Below, in pieces: positions 35,996-46,069 of a DNA stretch of 64,000 nt (its first letter is position 1; each line of letters starts with the position of its first letter). Below the pieces are notes generated by a model that saw only the letters and a list, made by a program, of their open reading frames with translations, made no database searches and was not told where the DNA came from. The stretch is from Pogostemon cablin (lineage: Eukaryota > Streptophyta > Magnoliopsida > Lamiales > Lamiaceae): assembly GCA_023678885.1 (NCBI GenBank), contig CM043009.1:20825117-20889116 (forward strand), in the 5' to 3' direction. A program made the position numbers and the translations under genes.

Positions 35996-38900
35996 TCAGA
36001 CAGTCTCAAGAAAACTAGCAAAGCTTGGATATTTTGGCTCCCATCCTAGTTCAGCTCGAGTTTTTGAGTTGTTTAGTTTCTTTCCCAAAGGATCCGATGT
36101 TCCTTCAGTCAACAACAGAGCATATGTCATACACTGGGAGTTAAGGATACTAGAAACCGACATCACTCCAAGACATTTACCATAGGCGAATAAAGAGCAT
36201 ATGTAAGGTCATTAGGTCATGAGAAGCGAAGTTACCTGTAAATGACTCAAACTTCTTAGCATATTTTCCACTCCCATTAACTAAATCCATCGTTTCCTGC
36301 CTGAGAAGATATAATTTGGCAATTTAATAAGGACCATGGGGTGCCTGGACTTTTTTTTTTTTGGCCGAATTACTCTCAAATGTATGTATTAGTTGAACTA
36401 CGAACCTGGATACAGGGTGATTATCACAGCCAAGAAAGATCCTGCCACGAGGTTTCTTTTTCAAGATGGTAATTGAAAGTGAAGCGGCATCCTATAGAGT
36501 TTCACAAAGCATTGCATCAATTCATATTAGTGTATAATCTAGAGAAGCTATTTATAAAAGAAGATGTCATCAGAAACAGTTTTCTAGCTAATCATGGAGC
36601 GGACATAGTCACAAAGCATTACCTCGTAATGTATGAGATTAAGGATGTGATCTGGCCGAACATCACACGTCCCTTTTTCCAACCAGTATGTATGCGCACC
36701 TCTATCTACTTTGTGAGGTAAGTTAAGATTTCATAGCTCATTCCCTGACCAGGATGATAAAATTTTGATAGATCCAACCAAATTGCATTCAAAAAGGATA
36801 TATAAAGTCCAGCAAGTCTAACGACACAACCACTAGCTTCAAGCACTACTTTCTCTGCCTTGAGTAGATTATCTGTTCTGGGGCTCTTACCAATGGGCAC
36901 ATCTGGAGTGTCCTATAGAGAAATTAAGAATTTTATCAATGATAATTTGCATAAATTAACACTGGAAACTAAGCTGGTTTTTATGTTCAGATCTACTGAC
37001 TTAATTTTCATGGGGAGTACAGTGTATTTTGTGCTTTAAAATAATAATTAAGAGATTTGATTTTGTCTGATGAGGTACCTCATCACAGTACCCATTGTCA
37101 CTGCAGTCATATGGAGCTGAGCTTGAAGTGAACAGGAAGCAACCTTCACCATCCCACTTTAAAGTTGCTTCCCTATACATAACAGTAACAAAAAATCATG
37201 TGGATAGCTTTGGCTAATTTTCTAATAGATGCGCAAATAAACACAAACAGTTAACAAAGATCAAACAAGTTTGGTTTAAAAAATATTAAAGTAGCCATGG
37301 AAAGGCTGGCAAGCTACCAATCAATTCTAGCAAAAATTCACAGAAGACTACTACCTATCAGTAAACCTTATTAATGAACTAGAAATTTTATAAACCACAA
37401 TAGCTCATTAATAATGTCATTTTCTCATATATTAAGTGAAGAATTCATTCAGAAATTTTAGAATTGGGTCATAAGTCAACCATCACGTCTCAGTTCATGA
37501 TTGATCCACTATGTCCATAATTGTGAGCCAAATAATCAAGACTCACTTTGCCATCCACAACTATTGATCAGAAACATTACCATGTTTCTTTTAAAATCTA
37601 ATGATAACTTTTTTTCCTCATCCTAAAGTATCAAGGAATGATATGGATAGCTTGAAAGGCAAACAGAGGACAAAAATGTATTTAGAAATTTGATGAAAGT
37701 AAGAAACTTATCAAAGTCAAGTGACTCATATAAGGTTTTCTTTACACTTTAGCTGACATTTGTCAAGGGAATGAAATTGACAATTTGCACATACTCACAC
37801 GTCCTGCACAAAAGCCTAAATAATAAGTGATCCTTAAAGAGTTTATAGAGTATCTTATGCTTACCTCACTTCACCAGCGTAATCTGGAGTGCGGGATGGA
37901 GGAGCACAGAAAATGACATAGGGAAACTTGTGAGTTGCTAGGGTTCCCTTTAGAGATGGATTAATCCCCAGCTTTATCAACTCATCATGATGATCACTAG
38001 TCAAAGTCTGCCCATAAATTTGTGAACCTGGATTTTCCTGCCACAGTATAACATGCAAATAGCTCATCTTCTCAGGACATAATTTATACTTACAAATATA
38101 ATTGCAAAGGGCCCTGATAACAGTATAAACCAAATTGTGGTTATATTTTCAAACAACCAATATACAAAAAAAGTTTCCAATTTCTGAAAATGATATGACA
38201 ACTCAAGAACACAACAACCCACTCTTATGCATTGCTCCATATTATCAACTTCTCAATCTAGATCAATCAAATCATAGTACGCGTTCAAGAACTGGCACTA
38301 AATTGAAGCGAACAAGTATCTTGATCAAATTTCGTCTAGAGGTACCTTTCTCCATTGTTCAGCAACTATGCGTCCCAGCACTCCAGGTCCAACGATCAAC
38401 AAATCATTTGCTCCAACTTTTTGAGTAGATGAAGTTTCCAGTTCGTTATTAGTTGCACCTTAAGATATCAAGCAAAACACATAATATTTGGACGGTTTAA
38501 AACCTCTATTCATAATCAAATTGTTATGGGAAAAAACAAATTCACATATATGGACACCCAAATACAGATAAACTAATACATTGTTGTAGGCTACAGAGGC
38601 AGATCCACAAACACTTTCACTATTTAACACATAATCAATCCATATCACAACCCTGCAAATGGAAACACACAGTAACGAAGTTATTCCATATTCCCAAAAA
38701 AGACACCATGTACAGACTTCACAAATTTGTCTATTTAGTACAAGCATGAAAGAGCATAAGTTGACTGTATAAATTCACAATACTTATCTCCAATAGAAGC
38801 TAAGTTCAGAATCAACATTATTCCAACCGCGATCAATTAGTATTATATTTTCACATAGAATACATCATTTCCAAATTATTTAAAAAAAAAAATTGGTGGC

Positions 38901-39472
38901 AAAGCTTCAGTTACATCACCGATTTGATCTTAAAAAGTTATTCAACTAATAACTATAATTATCTGCTCAATTTTCAGTCTTATCCACAAATAGGAAATAC
39001 TGTATCATACTGCATCATGTACAATCAAACAAGCGCTTAGAACACCACACTACTGCAAACATTTCTGCAGAAATTCTGTCAACTATCAAGTCTATCATCC
39101 AACCGCATATACCAAAGCACAAACACACCGACAACAACGCAACAACAGATAAAACAATCGAACTGATAATTTTACGAAATCAATACATGCACGATTCTAC
39201 GCTATCACACACACACACTAACAGAAGCATGGAGAAAGGAGAGCTGCATATACTATACCGACGGTTGAGGAAGCACAGACTTTCGGAGCAATCGGATTGT
39301 CCATGGTAAACGACGCCGTTGAACGCGTTGGCCTGAAGAAATTGAAATTGAATTTCGTGGTAAACGAAAGGGAGGTCGAATAAGACGCAGAATTCAGCTT
39401 CTTGGGGTTCTGAGAGAATCCGAGGAAGTCAATGCAGCATGAACTGATTATGCTGCTCATCTCCCGATTCAA
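35996..39472 (-). CDS. Plastid-predicted NAD(P)-binding Rossmann-fold protein
   Basis: Nine exons, right to left: 39472-39259, 38458-38346, 38037-37865, 37172-37079, 36912-36802, 36712-36623, 36491-36406, 36300-36236, 36102-35996; total 1053 nt, 350 aa. Residues 1 to about 60 are Ser/Asn/Phe-rich with few acidic residues, like a chloroplast transit peptide. A nucleotide-binding loop VGPGVLGR (G95, G97, G100) follows the strand DLLIV. Further stretches (FVIFCAPPSR-like, FTSSSAPYDC, VVRLAGLYK, GWEPKYPSF) place it with extended-SDR / YeeZ-like NAD(P)-binding proteins. Substrate and reaction are not known to me. The fifth intron cannot be spliced by GT-AG rules but fits an AT-AC U12 intron. An in-frame second Met lies four codons after the first, so the exact start is ambiguous. 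Confidence 0.92.
36713..36801 (-). other. Probable U12-type AT-AC intron
   Basis: On the minus strand the exon ends GGACTTTAT and the intron begins ATATCCTTTTTG, the exact U12 AT-AC donor motif. Near its end stands ATCTTAACTTACC, close to the U12 branch consensus TTCCTTAAC, followed about 11 nt later by CTCAC|AAAGTAGAT. Joining these ends restores phase 0 and gives AGLY|KVDRGAHTYW. No GT donor is available at this point. Length 89 nt. Confidence 0.85.
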
Positions 39473-39853
39473 GGTAAATTGAATGCGGTTATGAGAGAGA
39501 AAGAATGGGGACTAATTTTTACTTACTTTAATCGGCAGTTGGGGATTGTTATTAACTGGACCTAATCCAACTGGAGAGGATGGAATTGTAGTATCCAGTA
39601 ATGACTTGACACGTGGCGTTGGTTTGGGTAAGTCATGCACGTTGGAGGTGTGACTAATGAAATATTTTGTAAAATAAACTGTGATTAATTAGTTATTATG
39701 TAAATTTTTAATTAGTGTGATATATCAGTGAAAAAAAGGAATTTAATTGGCATGAATATATTCATTAAAATTTTAAGAAAATATATTTCTATAACAATAC
39801 ATTCGGTCATAATTCTTGTTCTAGTTTGTATTTTGTTTTCTATTAAAATATTA
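39473..39853. other. Rossmann gene promoter region
   Basis: Upstream sequence of the minus-strand gene. ACACGTGGC (G-box core CACGTG) at about 39609-39617 is the only recognisable regulatory word. Confidence 0.4.
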
Positions 39854-40114
39854 CTCCCTCCATTCCCAGATAAGTAGACATTTACTTTTTGCACGTTGAT
39901 TAATTAGTATTACTCCATTCTTCCTGCTAAAAGATAAAAGAGTTACACTTCCTTTGGGATACAAAGAAGGTGTAACTCTTTAAATGAGATGGATGAAGTA
40001 TTATTTATAAATGTATAGTGGATCCCATGCATTTAAAAGGTGAAATATACTGTATACATTTAGTGCGAACGCCCAAAATGATAAAATTTATATCTTTTTA
40101 ACTAATGGAGGAAG
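39854..40114. mobile_element. Stowaway-type MITE, 261 bp
   Basis: Begins CTCCCTCCATTCCCAG and ends AATGGAGGAAG with TA on each side (39852-39853, 40115-40116). Inverted similarity extends into the element (AGATAAGTAGACATT / TAAAATTTATATC region). Non-coding. Confidence 0.78.
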
Positions 40115-40488
40115 TATAATATAATTAATAATCATTAAATTTGTATGGTGGTAATTTAAATATTGATTAACATATGACAAATATATGTAATGAATGGAAC
40201 TTGGAATATGAGATGAGAGTGGAAATGATTTGCAATATCTTATCCTATTTTTTCAATGATAAAAAATAAAATTTATTTCATATCTACCTAAATTAGCTCA
40301 TTTATATCTCACTTATTTGAGTTAAAGGGATTGGCTAGACTAATTTTGATTTTGTTGATAGTCGACTTTTAGTAGGATGAGATGTGGTTGCTAAAAATAC
40401 CAAGTTATTCAGCCATAAGAGAAATAAATAACTATGATGATTTATGTTGATGTGTATTCTTGGTTAGTTAATTTGTGTTTAAGAAGTA

Positions 40489-40761
40489 CTCCCTCCGTCC
40501 CAACTTCAACTTCACACTTTCCGTTTTGGTACGTCCCAAATTCAACTTCACACTTCCATAAAAGGAAAAAGCAACAAACTAATATCCCTCTAACATACTT
40601 TAATTTCAAATTTGCCATCACCTTTTTAACACACATAACATACTTTATCATTTATTTATTACCCAAAAATACCATACTACCCTCAAAAGTAAGTCAAAAA
40701 GTGACTTTTCTTAAACTCCGTATCTACAGTAAACGTGAATTTGAATTTGGGACGGAGGGAG
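40489..40761. mobile_element. Stowaway-type MITE, 273 bp
   Basis: Begins CTCCCTCCGTCCCAACTTC and ends GAATTTGGGACGGAGGGAG, flanked by TA (40487-40488, 40762-40763). The long near-perfect terminal inverted repeats and TA target are diagnostic. Related sequence occurs at about 2040-2340 and 57420-57594. Confidence 0.92.
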
Positions 40762-40763
40762 TA

Positions 40764-42168
40764 AAGATTATTGTATAATTGAACAAAAAACGATCACAAT
40801 CAAACAAGATAAAACCATAAATAAGAGATTGAAACCAATAGAAGAACCAATTCCCACCAAAGAACTCATCTAGTTTTTTTTATTACTCTCCACCTGAACA
40901 ACACTCATAAAACCTCCCTTATACAAGTGTAATGTCAAGTGTGAGAATAAGTAATCTGCTTCTCTCATGTGAGATAAGCTATTTATACTACCAACAAAAC
41001 CCTAGTGAGTGTCCAATCCCATCGTGCCACCTGGATGGAGACAAGCCGCCATTAATGAAGTTGCCAGGTACGCCGACCAGCCTGGGAAGGAGGCTGGGTG
41101 CCATGGGTTATCTTTGCAGGGTGTTACAGACCGCCCCTTGTCCTTTTTGGCTTCCCATTGGAGGATTACGAAAGGCATGCTTGTTGTGTGTTGTCGTCTA
41201 GCATGGGGATTGTTGCCCAATACATATCTCCTTATCATTATTCTTGTCTTCTAGCCTGTCACCACTGGTTGTCCTTGCAGTCGTGTCTGTACTTTGCCCC
41301 GCAGTCCTGGTAACCCTTCCTGTCATCGGCCAGGTGTGTTTCCGAGGTTTCATTGCTCGTCCGAACCTAGGAATGCTCCTTTCAGCTTCAGATTTAGGTG
41401 CTCTGCCAAGGGGTCTCGGCCTCCTATCCCTCCGTTGGGCTTTCTAGCCGTTGGTCCTTCTGTTCTTCGGGCTTTGACAATGGGCTCATCCTTTGGGCCC
41501 ATTCTTGGCTATTTCTGAGATGTATCTTCTAGGTTTGGGCTTATTCCCTTGCATCGTGATTTGTTGGGCTTCCGGCCCAATGGGCATTGGGGATATATAA
41601 GCAATAATGCATAATAAATAAGGGAAGAAATGTCCCATTTTCTTATTATTTTAATCTAGGGGCAAATGAGTCATTTTAGCATATGGGTCATTTTAGCCTA
41701 GGAGTCCTAGACTATGACCAATGCCGATAACGTAAATCGTTTATTCGAGGCGTTCTAGAGATCCATATGGAGTTAGTTGGATCGGGTATATAGCCTCCTC
41801 TTAGTCCTCTAGAGTTTAGACCCGTTTGCTTGATTCGACCGATATACAGTGTTGGACCTACTCGAAGGAGGCATAGTAATGATCCATAATCGGAGCCCGT
41901 CCTTCACCATTGTTGGATAGCCCAATAAGGACCTCATTATAACATCATTGTTGGTTAATCTATATTTTTGGAATTAAGAAAAAAGAAAAAGGAAAAAATG
42001 TCAACTTAATAAAGTTTGGCAATGTGTATCACCGAAGCTTATGCATCGAATTACTATTTCTATCATGATATATCCCATAAATTATAGTATTAGGATATAT
42101 TGTAATGAAAATTGGTGGAAAAATTAGAGCATTATATAATAATTAGGAATGATATTGTATTCTTATTT
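40764..42168. other. Intergenic region with a GC-rich block (possible solo LTR)
   Basis: From about 41000 to 41600 the composition shifts to roughly balanced base use, with GGGCT/GGCCC words. It ends in a TATA-like GATATATAAGC (about 41592). This combination suggests the promoter half of an LTR or another repeat, but neither boundaries nor a partner copy are visible. Frames here are short and overlapping on both strands, so no gene is called. Confidence 0.35.
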
Positions 42169-43958
42169 TGCCTATTTTTATAGCACTCACGAGCAAGAAT
42201 ATTCGATCGTTGTAGTAGTATATCCCAAGAAAAATTATCAATCCATAAAGGAGTTATGTTCGGACTAGCAAAATACGTGAGCTCATGTTCATGTCGTTTT
42301 TGTAAAGATGATCGGGGATTTTGAGATGATTAACAACTAAAACAAGAATCAAGTAAATAAGATAGAGAATAAGAATAAATGACAAGAAAAGAAAATGAGT
42401 GCTAAAGTTCAAGTAATGAAAAACATGGGATTAGAAACATCCAAGCATACTCAATTCATATTATCATGCAAAAGGAATTCAACTCAATTGATGTAGACTA
42501 AGGGTGATCACGATTGTATCCTAAGCTCCCTTTCGGGTTACAAAGGTTGTTGATCCATTTTAGACTCCCAAAAGCACTCAAGATCAAAGCCCAACATTAA
42601 CCCCTTCCATCTAGGTACTAGTTAGATTAAACTCTCCCTTTTTGTGTACTAAGGCCAACGAATGGATTGGTTCCCCTCATTGAATTCAAATATCCTTTCG
42701 GTCAAACACAAACTCAATGTCTATTCATGCTTTCCTAATACTATAGAAGGCCGTTTCCGTCTCACTCCAAGCAATACATACATGAACATCATGATAGCAT
42801 TTAATTACCACAAATAATCCATTGATCAACAATCCATTAAACCAATAAACATTCATGAATAACAAACCATGCCATCACAACATCAAGACAATTAAACTCC
42901 ATGAATAGAAATCAACATCAATTAAATCAAAAACCAATTTAATCCACATGATAATATAAATCTAATATGCTCTTCATGTTCCTAATCCCACTAGAGGGAT
43001 TAGCCTATCATAGTAAAAGTAACAAAACAATTAAATGATTCATTACAATTACCCATAGTCTAAGATCTAAAGAAATACAAAATGAATGGATTCTTCCCTA
43101 TCAATTTCTTGAAGAGAATCTTCTATTCTTCTTGATCTCCACCTCTAGCTCTTGATTTTGAAGTCTTTAGCACCAAAAATGGAAGATATGATGGGTGGAT
43201 GAAGATGGATGAAGATGGATGAAGATGATGGTGGAAAATGGAAGAAATGGTGTGTGATGTGTGTGTAGATGATAGGATTTCGGATTCTCCTGCCAATTGT
43301 TGAATAAAGGGGTATTTATACCCCTTTGGAGGCTTCTAGAAGGATCTGGAAATTTCTGCAGGAAAATACCCAACACGAGTCGTGCTCTGTAACACGGCCA
43401 CGGGGTGGCCGTGTTGTGTCTTCTGATGCTGCCGCACGGCCTCGCCTTACAGGGCCGTGTTACGCAACACGGCTCGTGTGCTGCAACACGAGTCGTGTGT
43501 TGTAACACGGGCACATGTGTGGTCGTGTTGGCTCTTCTGATGTCGCCACACGGCCACCTTCTTACAGGGCCGTGTTGGCGACACGGCTCGTGCTCCCGAC
43601 TCAACTCGTGCAACTGGACACGACCTGAAGTTGCCCGTGTTGAGTGACTAGATGTCGCCACACGGCTAACTCTTACAGGGCCGTGTTGGCTACACGGCTC
43701 GTGTGCTGGCTCCTGCATTTCTTCACTGTTTTGGCTCGTTCTCCCTCGTTTCAACTCCGAATTGAGATCCGCTTTTTCCTACATCTTCCTTATCATGTTT
43801 AGCATCCAATAAAAAGTGAAAATCTTACGTTTAAGCTCATTCACACATATTTCAATAAAAATACAAAACACAACCAAATAACATATAAAATACGGATAAA
43901 ATAATACGAAAATATATATAAAAAGACACTAAAATCTAGGTGAAAATAGCTCTAATCA
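42169..43958 (-). repeat. 3' LTR of the Athila-like element
   Basis: 1790 bp, the same length as the partner LTR. On the minus strand it starts TGATTAGAGC and ends TAGGCA. It contains a TATA box between GGGG arms (minus GGGGTATAAATACCCC, 43324-43309) and a GC-rich array upstream of it (43385-43705). Confidence 0.94.
43385..43705. repeat. GC-rich array of CACGG/CCGTG inverted repeats in the LTR
   Basis: Three related units of about 62 bp start near 43419, 43533 and 43648. Each contains CTTACAGGGCCGTGTT followed by ACACGGCTCGTG, so ACACG and CGTGT words alternate in inverted orientation. It is repeated in the other LTR at 50159-50479. In minus orientation it lies upstream of the LTR TATA box, the place of an enhancer. 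Confidence 0.85.
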
Positions 43959-46069
43959 ACCCCCCAAACTTAAGGTGTTGCTCGTCCCCGAGCAATGAAA
44001 ATGACAAATCAAAAGGAGAAATTTTCACCTAGAAAAGACTAAACGAATATAAGCAATAACACATCGTTAGCAATAATAAGAACAAACTATGCTAAGTCAT
44101 CCTACAACATTAAAATCATGACATGAGAAATTAACAAGTTCAATCAAAAGAGAATAAAGTGTAATATAGTTCCTTTTAAGTCCAAGCCTCACAATGGATC
44201 TTAATGTCTCTCAACACTCTTTTGAAATAGGGTAAATCACACTCATTAATCGATTGACTCGACTCGCTATAAGCTTGCTCGCGGACTATATTCACAAACC
44301 ACCAAAGTTTCAATTAATGATCAAAAAGGTCTTTAATTAGGATGTAATGATAGGCTCTTTGGTAGGGTAAGAAGTATATGGATAAGAGTGACTCAACAAG
44401 TGTAAGTAATCAAAGAGATGACCAATTTCCTCAACTTCTCCACTTTTCTTTCTTCCTTTCTTATCTTTACAATCTCAAACACTATTCATTAACTTTCCTT
44501 AGATTGAGCTTCTTTTGATGCATGTTTCCTTTCTTTGAATTTTGTTTATTTGAGCATTTTGATGTTGATTTGCTCCTTTCTTACTTTGAGGTTGCATGTG
44601 CCTTTTTACTTTTGCTATTTTCATCCTTTTCTTTGCTTGTTTACCATTCCCTTTTCTTCTTTTGCTAATCAATCAATCATTTCTAGCTACCATCTCCTCA
44701 ATCACCCACACAAAGGTATATATAAACTTGAATGGGTAATTAAGGCTTGAAATGTGCTAAATTCACAAGAAATAGGCTTATAGGCTCAAAGTGGTTAACT
44801 AAGGATGATGTTCATGGTAGGGAACATATATGACAATGACTATAATAACAAGGATGGCCTTAGATCATTTCACCAATCTCCACTAATCGGGCTCGTTCCT
44901 ATAGTCCTTGAGCAAGTTCTAACTTATCAAACACAACTGATCCACTCATGAAGAAATACCATGTATGCATGGTTGAGGCTCAAATGCTCACAAGCTTGTG
45001 CTCGGACCCTAAGGAACTTATTACACCACATTCATCTCAAAATTGAACAAGTTAAGTAAAACATGTCACAATTTGAAAGTGTAGAGATTCTTAATCATAA
45101 TTTGTCATCACTTATCACCACAACATATCATCACTCACATTCAAAAATGACTCACGACATCCCTAAACAAACCACCAAACATCCCAAGACAAGAATGAAG
45201 ATACACAAAACATACAAATAAGGACTCAACAAACAAGACACAACAAAAACACAAAACATGCAAAAACACAAAATACCATCATCCATAAGAAAATTAAGCA
45301 CACATTCATCCCAACCCTTATTGAAAAGGAAATCCTAAGTTACAAAAGTAAACCTCCCATAAACATAACAAATGAAGTAGCATGCTAGTCACAACAATCC
45401 AAATCAAACTCAATTCATTTCAAGTAGTAAAATGATAAGGTGTAGAGTACTCCCTCAATAGGCATTTGGTAAGGAAAGCGTTAGCTCCAAGCTCCATCTT
45501 GCTTCCAATACCTCTCATTCATGCTCAAACACTCAACAAACACTATTATTTCAACAATTTCATTATAAATATGGACTATCATGCACTTCAACACCACCAA
45601 TCATGCCAAAATCAACCCAAACTCATGAGAAAAATTTTAAATTTATCCAATTTTACAAGAATCATACTCAAGTGGTGAGTCACACCACACACTCTCCCCC
45701 CCAAACTTAAATCGAAACAAGAGTTGAGACTTAAGTTTGCAAAAAGTTGTGAGACTTACCCTTGTAGTTTCCATTGATGATCTTCTTGTTGAGAAGTAAC
45801 CGCATCCACACGACTCAAGCTATGCCCACCACGCACTATCACCCCCCAAACTTAACTCGAGACAAGAGTCACGAATTAAGTTTGCAACAAATGGTGGAAC
45901 ATGTCAACTTGAATCCATGAAGCATTTCTCTTTTCTTCAATGTGCATTTTTCTCCATGAGCACAATCAACCTACAAGGCCAAAACAACAAACAACAAAAG
46001 ATAAAAAGAATGGGTTGCCTCCCATTTAGCGCTAAGTTTAACGTCTTCAAGCTGGACGAATGTAAGCTC
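43959..46069 (-). other. Non-coding internal region of the Athila-like element
   Basis: No frame of interest. Three polypurine-like words AAGTTTGGGGGG (minus strand) occur at about 43959-43972, 45697-45710 and 45842-45854; the first abuts the 3' LTR and is the functional-looking tract. A short stem TTGCTCG/CGAGCAA lies at about 43977-43994. Confidence 0.7.

Noticed and set aside
43167..43754. 195-codon minus-strand frame in each LTR of the Athila-like element (also 49941-50528)
   Set aside because: It lies mostly upstream of the LTR TATA box, runs through the GC-rich repeat array and has only repeat-derived peptides. Its presence in both LTRs follows from LTR identity.
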